Below are positions 33,255 to 44,864 of a stretch of 64,000 bases of DNA, one piece after another. The DNA is from Plasmopara viticola. Its lineage: Eukaryota; Oomycota; Peronosporomycetes; Peronosporales; Peronosporaceae. Position 1 is the first letter of the stretch. Each line of letters opens with the position of its first letter. The stretch covers positions 310,001 to 374,000 of the forward strand of contig MBPM02000050.1 of assembly GCA_001695595.3 (NCBI GenBank), given 5' to 3'. The notes beneath the pieces were generated by a model. It had not been told where the DNA came from. It did not search any database and saw only the letters and a program-made list of their open reading frames with translations. The translations under genes were made by a program, and so were the position numbers.

Positions 33255-35282
33255 CGGCCTTCCAGCGACGACGCAAACGCACCATAGTCTTATATGGGCT
33301 GTCTCAAGAGCTACTATGATTCTCAGAACTCCGAGTCTTATACAAGTTCAGAGATGTCCCGCCATTATATTCGACAGCAGAGCTGTCGTGGCTATATACT
33401 TAGAGAAAGCAGGTCTTTGACCGTCGCTTTATGCTTAAAGCTCAGTACGAGTACAGGTCGTTTTTTTTCTAAATAGTAACCTTAGTATTAGTCAAATATC
33501 CAAGTCTTTATGTTACTCTTATTTTTTTTAAATCTTGACTGAACTCAATCTCGCATATTAAAAGAAAACTTCTTAGCTAAATTGCTATCGAGCATAATAT
33601 TTTCTATGTATGCATCAGGTGAAGTATATTACTCTTTTCTATGCGTTCTCAGTCGTAGGTATTGCCTTTCGATGAATGTCCGAAGAATCACATAGCTTTT
33701 GTCACACAGTAAGTAAAACCATTGATTGTCGTGACACACACTGGATTCGTATAACCCCGTTACACTTCCCCCATCAAGACTTCGGACTCATGAGCGCATA
33801 CAAATCAAACTATCCTACAATTGTTTTTGTAAATCCAGCACCACCGTTGTGACTTGCGTCGCTCTGAACAGCCCTCACAGAAATGTAGCTTTATGGTCCA
33901 TTTTATGATATAAACCTCAAACTATTCGGATACGCACCTAGTGCATTGCTGGAGTTCTGGACAATATTCTTAAGCAACGATCCAAGCTCGGTCTTCCGAC
34001 GCTAGTACCGATGTTGTCGGATGACGAAGTAATTGCTCATTGAGCACACTCGTGTGACGTGCGTCGACTAAATATCTCTGTTTATAGCAAACAAAGCTCA
34101 ACCTTTATGCCATCTTAATAATGGCATTCAAGGGCAAAGAAAAGGAATACAACGTCCGGGTCATCACGTAAGCCCGCTGCTCGTATCGTCGAGCCTATTA
34201 GACCATATAACCCTTAACTATTTCTCAACTGCATTCACTGCGCTCACCTGAGCAACAAACTAGCACGATTGTGTGCGTCACACATCTTTCTTACAAGCGA
34301 CCAATGCTCTTACTAAGCATCTCCCGCACTCCACGTCCATCTTGAGATCGAGCATTTGTGTCTAGTGAGCTAAATCTCATAATTTTTCGATAGAGCAAGA
34401 GGCAGGGGTGTCACAGGGAAGTGAATATTCCTTAATTCCAAATACGCGGGTGAGCAATACATTTGTGCTCAATGAGTCCAGTTATCGCTGCAGTGACCGT
34501 TTTGTTTCACGTGTTGCGAATGTGTCAGAAAACGCATTGTAGAGTCGTAGTAAACGAAAAAACAGAAAGGATCAAGTTTGACCGGCCCGTGGGCAACGTA
34601 CGCATACGAATGTAACATCAAAATGGAATAATTCGACCAAAGCGGCGTATTATCCGCATTAAAAAAGCTACATCAACATCACTTCGATCATAAAGAATTT
34701 AAACTTTTGATGAAAATCAAAGGAAGTAATGAAAACTGTTTATATCATAGATTCAAGTTGAACCGCAAAAGCAAGTAGACGTACTAAAACGTTGCACTGA
34801 TTGCGAGTGGGCTGGTAAACATTTGTGCCGATTTTTTTTTCTAGATCATTGTGTAACCTGATTGAAATGGTTTTTAGAGAAACTAGTCACTCAGTTAAAT
34901 TGATGTATTGGTATGATAGTTTAATAATGACAATGTAAGTGCGGATATCTTTGGTTGATTAAGGGATTGACTTTCACCTATTTCCGTAAACATCCTAGTG
35001 AATCGCCCTTTTTAATACGATAACACATTTCTAAAATGCATTTATCTAATTTGTATATATACTAAAATCAGTACTACAACTCATTGTCAATATTCGGTTA
35101 TTTATATCTATAGCCTCATGCGCGACGTTTCCCTGAGCTAGGACAGTGCCCGTCTTCAATTTTATTCTCGAATTCATGAGACGTATTGTTAAGTGACGAA
35201 AGCAATATCGAAACTTGTGCACTTCGTCCTAACTTCTCATTAAGTACCCGTATCATCGACACGTGCCAAATTACCGTTTGTG
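33255..35282. other. Gene-poor AT-rich stretch
   Basis: Two kilobases with only short random-looking frames. No domain, repeat unit or RNA gene recognised. Confidence 0.4.
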
Positions 35283-36274
35283 TCACGTACACCATGACGC
35301 GGTAATCTGATTTTCGTGTCTTTTAACGGCGTCTGATATTAATTGCTGGACAATGCTATATGTCGATGTCATGTAGCACACAAAATCATTTGCGTCCCAG
35401 AGTCCATTCACTCGTGTTGTGTATATCTTCTCCACCTTTCCTCCTGATATGCTTTCATGATCAAAGACTTTGGTATAATCACTACTAATCTCTATTGACA
35501 TATCGGCCTCCACTCTTGAGCTGAGTATCTGCAGCCGACGCTTAGGGCACGGGTAGGCCAGCATTTTTGTGTACGTCGAGCATTTGATGTCGCGCCAAGA
35601 TATGTTGCTTAACTTAATAACATTACCAACCTTCCCGGTAGACGCTATATAAGCGGGTTTCGAGTAGACGTGCGATTTCTAGTAACAGCTCAAGGTCATC
35701 GATGACCACACCCAAATACGAAATTAAATAAAATGAACCTACTGGGACATTGTCATAGACGAAAGCTAAAAAAAGACTTTGAATAATACGCTTAACTTGC
35801 TCATTCCTTGTATGATGTAGAAAATCTTTGTGCACGAATCGCTGATTGGTACAAGCACTAAACTACTCCTCATCCCTTATGAGCAGGTAACTAGATACTT
35901 TGCACCCTACTAATATTAGCCTCAACACGCTAAAAAATAGGTTATCTACTTTTTCGTAGATGTATCGGACTAAATCCGCGTTAGCTTGACATGTAAAATC
36001 CATATTGATACGATAACAAAAATTAAGCGCAGGATTGCGGACCTCTTTGTCACCTTTGTTACCATCTAAGGTCGGGATATTTGCTAAGCACTACCCGTAC
36101 ACTCGAAATTGATCGTGTGTGTATCAAAAAATTGTTTTTCCTGTGTCCAGTTCGCTTATACAGTGTAAAAGGTCTATCGGCTGCAAAAAAACGCAGTGTA
36201 ATCTTCGCTAAGTTGATAGAATTGTGAATGTTTGCAGCAGGATCCACTGCTTCACCGTCGTGGTTTAGCTTCAC
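35283..36274 (-). pseudogene. Unidentified decayed open reading frame
   Basis: Minus-strand frames from 36274 down to 35283 are longer than the surroundings and read like protein, for example NPALNFCYRINMDFTC, then a stop, then FVYDNVPVGSFYLISYLG and later EISSDYTKVFDHESISGG. At least one in-frame stop (GAG GAG TAG near 35870) and shifts interrupt them. I do not recognise the family. It may be a dead host gene or part of an element. Confidence 0.35.
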
Positions 36275-37858
36275 TGATTATTGGCTCAATTCAAAGCTCT
36301 TTGCGTTCTCCCTAAACATTTATTATCTTAAGAGAGGATAATAGTAGTCATCATTCTTGATTAAGTTTCTTTGCTGAAACCAAAGTTCTTTACCCGCTTG
36401 ATACATATGTATGGTAAGGCTGTTAATAAAGTAAGCCGGATCATGAAAAAATAACATCCCAATTATAGCATACCGCGGTAATTTATCTCATATAAGAATT
36501 ATTTATACAAAATGTAGGTGTGTTGCTCAAGGTGTACGAACCGACCGATTTCGGGCATGAGATGTACAAACATCTAATGTAAATGATTGTTGCTCCCATA
36601 AGCGCGGCTTGTACTGTAATCACTTCAAGGAAAACCCATTCCGTCCAGCTTTGCAACACCAAAGTCATTAGGTTGTAGCTGACAAAAAAGCTAAGTATAA
36701 TCGGTTTGAACGATGTTCGAACACCGCGCACGGCTCTTTAGGCGCCCTGGTCGCCATCCAACGGCACAGTTTAGTTGCACAGGCTCGTGCCTTGTGATAG
36801 TCGTATGTCTTTGACCCGGACGACACAATTGTGTGTAGACAGCGAGATCAATCTGAGACATAAAGACATTTATTGAAAATCCTTAAGGCATTTAAGCTTT
36901 TTTTATCGGCTTTTATTGGCAACAGACATTACAACGTTGACAAATATTAGACTGAAAGTCTTGTAAAGGAGCTATGACTTTTATAGACGCAAGTTGTCAG
37001 GATTACACTTGGCACACTACCGCTCTATGTGCAGCTCGCGAATTATGATATTACTAATCTAAAGGCGACACCACATCAGCTTTACCAGTTAGGTAGTGAA
37101 TGGTCTATGGTCCAACTCAAAAGTTTAATCGATAATACTGCTATTCCAATAAGCAATTATAAAACAATTACACCGGTTTTAGAACACATGCACATTTGAC
37201 TTATCAAACCAGCTTTCGAACTGCAAACTATTTCAATTTTTTAATCTTGATAGAGCCACAGATTGTGAGCAGTCATTTGCTGATGGAGCTATACCGCTCG
37301 CTTTTGTTGATGGTTTGCTTTCCATATATAGCTCTATACCACTCTTTCCGCCTTGTAGACCTAAATTAAGCACTTACAAAGACTTTTAAGTGCACTTGGT
37401 GGTCCTATGCACTATCCACGATGTATTGCGGACCTATGTTACTCGCAAGCAAAATTTCGTCACCGCAGTTGATGGCTCTGTGTTACTCACCTTTGAAGCT
37501 ATGCTACCCGCAATAAACGCTGAGATTCCTAAGCGTTTCCGTAAATCGGTAAGGCAGCAAAAAATTATCTGCTAAGAAAAGTTGCTTGGGTGCCACCTTC
37601 GAGAAGATGTCAGCTCCTAATTTCGTCTAGGACTAATGCTTACCCAGGCTTTGTTTCAAGCAAGTCGCTTGCACATTAGGATAAAAACACAATCTGTTTT
37701 GCAAAGATAGGTGGGCGATATTGACAGTTTTGTCCCGCCAATCGATTCAGGGATCGCACGGCATGAAAAATATCCGTTCATGTTATGGATTAAGAACGTA
37801 TCTGTGCTCTCAACAGCCTTACATTCTTACAGCCAGTTCTATAGTGTTCTTAGAAAGG
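36275..37858. other. Gene-poor stretch
   Basis: No supported gene. A minus frame at 36483-36731 has a hydrophobic run (VFLEVITVQAALMGATIIYI) that might be a relic membrane segment, but there is no other support. Confidence 0.35.
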
Positions 37859-38392
37859 TTAAGAGTCGCTTAAATGGCCAACTGACTTAATTTTTTTCTT
37901 TCTCGTGTCAACGGCAATGGTTTGCCGGCGTGCAGATTCTGCGGTGTACCAGACTTTACAACGTCTCGACACAACACCTTGTGTACTTTTGTTCACGACC
38001 ACCACTCCACTGCTACTTCTTTCTCCGACAGCTATCAAGCTCCTAGAGGCTAAGCTCTTATGTTGGCTTGTGATCACATACGCATCGAGAGGACCTGGTG
38101 TCGTAGTGCTGACCAGAGTTTCCCAAATTCTGATGGCGCAAGTTATGCCATCAACTTCGAAAGTCTTCGGACAAGACGATGGTCCATTCTGTCGGTCCCT
38201 ATTGAGAATGACACGAATCATGTGTCCTATTTTACCACAGCCAAAGTAGTGAATGTCGCTTTGCTTGTAAGCACTTGATTTCATGAAAGTGAAATAGAGT
38301 TCGAAGACCCCTACTATAGGACGAGGAACTATCCAGTTCCAAGACATTACATAGGAGCGACCTGTTTTTGGCTTACTTCTATCAAAGAACAT
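37859..38392 (-). pseudogene. Possible retroelement gag fragment with broken zinc knuckle
   Basis: A 177-codon minus frame contains FGCGKIGHMIR, which resembles a CCHC knuckle (C-x2-C-x4-H-x4-C) that has lost its first and last cysteines, followed by a hydrophilic stretch. This is the layout seen at the end of Copia gag before the protease. No protease, integrase or LTR is recognisable next to it, so assignment is weak. Confidence 0.4.
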
Positions 38393-40288
38393 ATTTAGCA
38401 GCCTCTTGCACTATTTATATCTGCCCTTATGAAAAAAATGCAAGGCAAGTCGACCCTTTGGCCATCTATAAGCCCAGTCACCTTGCCCGATGATCGGGAC
38501 CGTCGACTCTTCTACATTCTATAGATATTATGCCCTGCTTGCAGGCAAAAACTTTGAGTGCTGGCGGAACTCAAATTTTAATGAAAAAAGGTTGCCGGCA
38601 ATTGCTTCTTGATGTGCTTCCAAGACCTAGCACATTTAAATGAAGTTGTCACACAGGTGAGTGCCCAGCTGCTTTCGGAAACTAAATCACGTGCACCTTC
38701 AATCAAGACAGCCTTGACGGTTAATTTCGCCTTCCTAATCCATAAAAAAAGATTTTTTATTCTTCCTCTCTAAAAGTTGTAATCTTAAGCTTCAACAGAC
38801 CCACAGTAGGTGTTACCACCGAGGCTGTCGGTGCCTGTGCTGTCTGTGCCTTTGAGCATCAAATTGCTTGTGAAGCTTAAATGATGTGACGCGTTCTAGT
38901 TGACTGGCAGCAGGGAGTAAAAAGCAGCCACCTCCTCAGGTTTGGCAAGTCTTCCAGGTAGTGCGAACTGCTCATCCGACCCTTTGCGAGAATTTTAGTA
39001 GTCAATGCAATGTTGTGAACGTAGAATTGACTGCAAGTGCTGCCAGTCGTAGCGAAATTAAACAGACCTCTCATCATTCTAAGTCTTGGAAAATCGACGT
39101 GTGCAATAAAGAGCAGTCCAAAACTATATATCTAGTAAAAAAAAATTTTTTTAATCTGCTACATGCAATATATATATTTTTTTTGATTTAGACAAGGACT
39201 TTATCCATTCTTATATCCTTCGAATTTCCTCAGTTTTGATAAAACCTGTCTAGCATCAAAGACCAAAGGATCCTTTAATCTTTTGCCACAAACGATCGGC
39301 TTTGTTTAAAGGCCTAGTACGGTCCTCTCCTACAATGGACGCGACTTTTTTAGACAAATCTATGAGACGGTGTAATCAGACGACAAGTAATCCACACTTC
39401 ATATTGGCTTTAACAATGACAGAGCGATTACTTGGTGAGGTGTTTGTTCAAACATCTTTGATGAACGTGCAATGAGTGCCCCTCCCCTGTCTTGCGCATG
39501 TGTCATTTTTATGATAAAATACATATATAAATTGAGAGCGTCTCCTTTTGTCAGTAAAACTCAAGTGGGCTTTTGAAACCTAAGCACAAAAGAAATGGCA
39601 AAAATTTCCCGCAGCAGAAATTTTCGAGTACGACTTTCTCCAGTCAATACTAAGCGGCCAATTATAAATGTATTGCTGAGAGTATGGCAGGATGTTTAGA
39701 TATTTTTTTGCGTATTTGTGCCGCATTCAAATGTTACATATAAAACATTACATTCAGGACAAGGAGTTGTACATATAAATTGCGCCCTTTTGCCCATAGG
39801 TTAAAATAACGTGTTTCAACAGTTGCCCACACTTAATAGTCGGTGTTTGTGTGTATACGAACCTGGACAGGTGGTTTAGCGCCAAGAGGAGCGAACAGAT
39901 CCTGGCTCCCTCCCTTCGTTATCAGAGCCTGCTGTGTGTTTAAGGTCGAATCAATTAATATTACGTATCTAAACAATCACCTTTTTTCCAAATTATATGA
40001 TATCTCTGATTGATCATCAGCGCTCAGTTTGTCGACAAGCATGTGCAATGTGCAAACAATTCTTTTTTAGACAAAGTCCAAGGTATCTCTGTCAGTGTTA
40101 TCAATCAAAATAGTTGCATTTATCGTCCTTTATATAAGTGCTGGGTCTCGGTGCAAACATTAGCGGCAAAATTTTTGTTCGTGCACAGGCACAGCTACGT
40201 CTATAGCAAATGCAATATAGCGAAAATACCCAGTATTAACTCCCCGCTGAGCAATTTCCAAGTCGTTGTTGGTGTGCTTATCTCGGTT
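38393..40288. other. Gene-poor AT-rich stretch
   Basis: Nothing coding is supported. It includes A/T runs near 39130 and 39175. It ends at the left 5-bp target-site duplication of the Copia element. Confidence 0.4.
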
Positions 40289-40293
40289 CAAGC

Positions 40294-40570
40294 TGTTGCC
40301 AAAAATGTTGGCGAAGAAACGCCTCGACCAGCGACTACATATCGGTAAGTACTGGTTTCTGCAATCAATTGATGACTGCTTGGAGGAGCCAGTTCAAGAT
40401 GGACAAAAGATCGACTTTGGGATGGGAAGATGATTGCGCCCGGATGGTAAGTCGCTCTGATCGGCTTAAATATATCATTGGCTTAGAGGTAGCATAAAGT
40501 TGCGAACTAAGGACCTTTAAAATATATTCACTTTGCATTTTACCAATTAGTGCACACTTGACCTTCTTCA
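40294..40570 (+). repeat. Copia 5' LTR
   Basis: 277 bp, TG...CA ends, highly similar to 44592-44859 with roughly fifteen substitutions and a small indel near 40470-40490. The left border is set by the CAAGC duplication and by the TGTTGYC start shared with the 3' LTR. Confidence 0.9.
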
Positions 40571-40574
40571 GGTT

Positions 40575-41629
40575 ATGAGCCCAAGCTCCGTCTTTCCAAA
40601 CTCCGACACCGACTTCGCCCTTGCCATGGACACCTCCACGACCAACCGCATCAACAAGTTCGATGATACAAACTTTCACCCATGATAGTTCAAGATTCAG
40701 ATGGTGCTGGAGGAGCGCGACTTGTGGGAAGTGGTGAGCGGGGAGATCAAGCTGGAACACCTGACTACTGCGCTGGACCAAAAAACGTACAAGCGCAAGT
40801 CGAGGAAGGCGCTCGCGATCATCTGTCTTGCGATGGATGATTCGCAGCTGCCGTTGGTTCGTTCGGCAAGTGGGGCACACGATGCATGGTCGCGTCTTGA
40901 GGGACACTTCGAGAAGAAGAGCCTTGCGAATAAGCTCTTTCTTCGTCGTCGCTTCTTTACGGCCAAGATGGATGAAGGAGAAGATGTGCTCGCGCACAGT
41001 AACAAGATTAAGACGCTGTGGGTGCTCCGGTTAACGAGGACGACCTGGTGATTACGCTTTTGGCAAGTCTCAGCGAGTCGTACGCGCTTCTTATCACGAC
41101 ACTCGAGTCAAGAGCCGACTCGTTATCGTGGGAGCTCGTCACGTCTCGGCTGTTACACGAAGACTTAAAGCACAAAGAGCAAGGTGGCGGCGTCGATGGA
41201 GCCGCGCACGGCCAAAGTCAAGCATTTGCGATAACAGACAATGGACGACGCAAAGGACGGCAAGCATCAGTGAAGGCTAGCAGTACATGGCATTATTGTG
41301 GAGAGCATGGGCATTGGATTGCCAAGTGCCCGGCTCGAATTCGCGACAACGCGGAGCGACAGCGACCGCAGCGTGCTAGTGTCGCGCAGAGTAACGATGA
41401 CGACTCTGGCGTTTATCTTTTTTCGGTTGGTGAAGCTGCCTATTCCACCAAGTCGAGCTGTGTGTGGCTGATTGACTCGGGGGCCACTCAGCACATGACA
41501 TACTCGAAAGAGTACATGAAAAAGTACAAGAGAATCGACCCAGTTGATGTGCATCTCGCGGATGATGGCGTGGTTCAAGCTGTGGCAACGGGTGACATTG
41601 TATGTCGATGTTTACGACTCGCGGAATGA
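40575..41629 (+). pseudogene. Copia gag and protease region (broken)
   Basis: Gag starts at ATG 40575 (MSPSSVFPNS). It is stopped by TGA and TAG at 40683-40688, continues in the same frame (WEVVSGEIKLEHL, RRRFFTAKMDEGEDVL) and shifts frame near 41030 to PVNEDDLVITLLASL. The zinc knuckle reads WHYCGEHGHWIAKC, with the first of its four ligands replaced by Trp. The aspartic protease box WLIDSGATQHM is intact at about 41465. Nonsense changes and the shift prevent a full product. Confidence 0.85.
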
Positions 41630-41759
41630 TGAAAGGGTGTTCCCACTTCGGTTTGGCACATTTCTAGACTTTCGCGCAATTTATTCTCCGTTGAAGGCTT
41701 TACGTTTGAGTGCAACGGCTCCTTTGCTGGGAGTTGGGCGCTCGTGAAGGAAATGGGCT

Positions 41760-42930
41760 GTCCAAGCTCTGCGTGAAGCCAATTTTCGTGAACGAGGCCA
41801 ATTTGACTAGCTCGTTGGGATGCCATGGGGACGCCACGTCGTACCTCTGGCACCTTCGACTAGGTCACATTGGTCACGGTGGTCTTTTCACAATTGTTTC
41901 AAAAGGCTGTGGAGCAGGTATTGACCTGAAGTCTGTTAACAAGTGGGAGCTGTGTAAAGGATGCGCTCTTGACAAACAGACACGGGTAAGCTTCATGAAG
42001 TCGTCTCCGAATCGGGCGACAAAAGTGCTTGAAGTCATTTACAGCGATAGATGTGAAGCTATGCCGACGGAAACGTTCAGTGGTAAGCGATATTTCGTCA
42101 CTTTTATTGACGAGAAGTCGCACTTTTGTGCTGTTTACTTGCTACGGAACAAGTCTGAGGTGGCCGACAAGTTTGCTACTTTCGTTGCGATGGCCGAAAG
42201 CCAGACCAACATGCGCGTCAAATCACTTTGTTGTGATGATGGTGGCGAATACAGTTCTGGAGCAATGGCAAAGTTTTGTGCAGAGCGTGAAATTATTCAA
42301 AAGTTTACGCCACCATACACACCACAACAAAATGGGGTCGCAGAACGCATGAATCGTACACTCGTTGATTGTGGACGGTAGATGCTGGAGCACGCTAATC
42401 TTCCAAAAGCATATTGGGTGAAGCTGTTTCAACTGCTGCGTTCCTTCGCAACCGATGTCCGACACGAGCCGTTGATCATGATGTGACGCCGTTTCAATTG
42501 TGGACTGGCAAGAAGCCTTTGTTGGCAAATTCAAAGGTATCTGGCTGCCATGCTTACGTCTCAGTTCCAAAAGAGAAAACGATCCAAGTTTGATGCTCGT
42601 TCGGCTCGGTGCCGTTTTCTTGGCTATTCGGAACATGAAAAAGCGTACAGGTTTGGAGAAGATGCTAGCGGTCGCGTTCTGATAAGTCGGGACGCAAAAT
42701 TTTTGGAAGATACTTTTGACGACAAGATTCCAAGTATCAAGTCATCAGAAGCTGTATTTGACGAGACCGATACAGCTGATTTCAACCGCTTGGAAAATGA
42801 AAACGCAATGCATGATGAAGACATGGAGTCTAAAGGCAAGCAGCACTCTCAAACGCAGCCTATTGTGGATTTGGATTTTGAGCCTGGTAGTAAACGACAT
42901 CAGCGAGACCAATGACTAGAAAAAGTGGCG
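41760..42930 (+). pseudogene. Copia integrase region (broken)
   Basis: The gag-pre-integrase histidine/cysteine module (WHLRLGHIGH...CKGCALDKQ) is followed by the catalytic core with DRCEAMPTETF, CDDGGEYSSG and the PPYTPQQNGVAERMNRTL block carrying the third acidic residue. An in-frame TAG at 42379-42381 and later frame changes (for example around 42420-42550) interrupt it. The end reads DARSARCRFLGYSEHEKAYR in another frame. Confidence 0.85.
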
Positions 42931-44590
42931 CAAGTTCCATCAGCAAAGAGACCAAGTCGCTATTAATCGCTGGAGGAAATGTCTGCAACGGCCCAAGATT
43001 TCGAAGCGGCCTTTGTTGTGGATTCAGTGGGAGAAATGTCGACAACCTTCAAGTCGGCAATGGAATCCAGCAACGCGGTCAAGTGGAAAGAGGCGTGTGA
43101 TGCAAAAGTAAGTTCTCTTTGCAAGAACAAGACATGGGATTTGGTACCGCTGCCAAAAGGTCGTAAGGCTATCGGCTGTAGATGGGTATTCCGAGTCCAG
43201 GAAAACCAAGGTGGAGAGATCGAGCGGTTCAAGGCACGACTCGTGGCCAAAAGTTTTTTTTAAAGTATGGTGTCGACTACGAAGTGACTTTTGCACCAGT
43301 GGCCAAGTTTACATCGATCAGGATTTTACTTAATCTGTCGGCCAAGTACAATTTGACGTTGCATCAGATGGACGTCAAGACAACCTTTCTCAACGGCACT
43401 CTAGACGAGGACATTTACATGGCGCAACCGGATGAATATGTCAACGACGTGTACCCAAATTACGTCTGTCAGCTAAAGCGCTCCCTCTATGGTTTGAAGC
43501 AGTCACCGCAAATGTGGAATCAGACAATTGACGCATTTATGACGGGGATGAAGTTAAAAACGTGTGGTGCAGACCATTGCATTTATGTCAAGCGGAATGA
43601 CCATGACTTGATCCTTGTGGCGCTCTACGTTGATGACCTGGTGCTCGCAATTAACAACGATAAGCTGATTAATACGACTAAGAAATCACTCAGCGAGCGA
43701 TTCGAAATGACAGATCTTGGTCGACGCAAAATCTTTTTGGAATGAAGATTGATCGAGAAATTTCGACTGGTAACGTGTCTATTCGTCAGACTAAATTTGC
43801 GAGTGATATCTTGAAAAAGGTCGGCATGGAAGACAGTAATCCCGTCAGGACACCTCAAGATCCAGGACTCAAGTTGATCAAGGCCATGTGCGAAGGAGGG
43901 TGTTGCCATGAAGAGACAATGGCAAAAATCCCATATCGAAATGCCGTTGGTTGCTTCATGTACTTGATGGTTGGGAGTCGGCCGGACCTATTTGCTTCGG
44001 ATCCATGTCCAACTCAATGGCAGGCACTCAAAATGGTTTTCAGATGCGTGCAAGGAACCAAGACGCATGGCATTATGTTCCAAGCTCAAGACCAAGAAGG
44101 ACTTCGAGGCTATCAGTGGCAGATTGGGCAAGCGATTTGGAAACTTGACGAAGCACAAGCGGCTACGCTATCATGATGAATGGAGGTTGCGTCAGCTGGA
44201 GAAGCAAGAAACAACGGATAGTGGCACTTCCTTCGACAGAGGCAGAGTACATGGCTTTGACGGAAGCAGCTCAAGAGGCGACTTGGTTGAAAACTTTCCT
44301 GTGCGACCTTGGTGAATTATCAAGTAGTCAAGCGATCAAGATCTACGAAGACAATCAAGGTTCCATCGCGCTGGCCAAGAATCCCGAATTCCACAAGCGC
44401 ACCAAACACAGCGACATTCGCTATCATTTTATCCGCGAAAAGGTGGAAGATGGCCAAGTGGTGCTCGAGTACTGTCCAACTCAAGATATGCTGGCCGACA
44501 TCATGACGAAGTCTATTCCAGCATCACAATTCTGCAAACTTCGGAGCATGCTCGGCATTCCAGCACAAAAGGCTGTCGAGTCGAGTGGGA
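42930..44590 (+). pseudogene. Copia reverse transcriptase and RNase H region (broken)
   Basis: Reverse transcriptase blocks: KWKEACDAKVSSL, GCRWVFRVQ, TFAPVAKFTSIRILL, LHQMDVKTTFLNGTL, LKRSLYGLKQSP and the catalytic YVDD at 43626-43637. Frameshifts occur near 43250 and 43740, and further shifts follow toward 44170. RNase H ends with LPSTEAEYMALTEAAQEATW, HKRTKHSDIRYHFIREKV and YCPTQDMLADIMTK. The active-site box survives, but the frame is broken. Confidence 0.88.
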
Positions 44591-44591
44591 G

Positions 44592-44859
44592 TGTTGTCGA
44601 AAATGTTGGCGAAGAAACGCCTCGACCAGCGACTACATATCGGTAAGTACTGGTATCTGCAATCGATTAATGACTGCTTGGAGGAGCGAGTTCAAGATGG
44701 GCAAAAGATCGACTATGGGATAGGAAGTTGATTGCGCCCGGATGGTTAGTCGCTCTGATTGGCTTAGATGCTTAAAGGTAGCATGTACTTGCGAACTAAG
44801 GACCTTTAAAATATATTCACTTTGCATTTTACCAATTAGTGCACACTTGACCTTCTTCA
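44592..44859 (+). repeat. Copia 3' LTR
   Basis: 268 bp, partner of the 5' LTR, starting after the purine-rich tract GAGTGGGAG and ending TTCTTCA at the CAAGC duplication. The RNase H reading frame runs into it. Confidence 0.9.
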
Positions 44860-44864
44860 CAAGC

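Larger units (their letters stand above)
40294..44859 (+). mobile_element. Structurally complete but mutated Copia (Ty1) element
   Basis: 4566 bp, flanked by the 5-bp direct repeat CAAGC (40289-40293 and 44860-44864), with both LTRs beginning TGTTG and ending TTCTTCA. The internal order is gag, protease, integrase, reverse transcriptase, RNase H, which is the Ty1/Copia order. Directly after the 5' LTR is GGTTATGAGCCC, a loose match to the initiator-Met primer binding site. Directly before the 3' LTR is the purine run GAGTGGGAG (polypurine tract). Several stops and frameshifts and the LTR differences mean it is not autonomous now, but it is far younger than the 13-17 kb relic. Confidence 0.9.

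Noticed and set aside
37859..38392. Intact host gene on the minus strand
   Set aside because: The damaged zinc-knuckle motif and composition fit a retroelement fragment better; listed only as a weak pseudogene.
38880..38965. Minus-strand peptide GRLAKPEEVAAFYSLLPV resembling a short-chain dehydrogenase motif
   Set aside because: Only about 20 residues with stops on both sides and no nucleotide-binding or catalytic motif nearby; likely coincidence.
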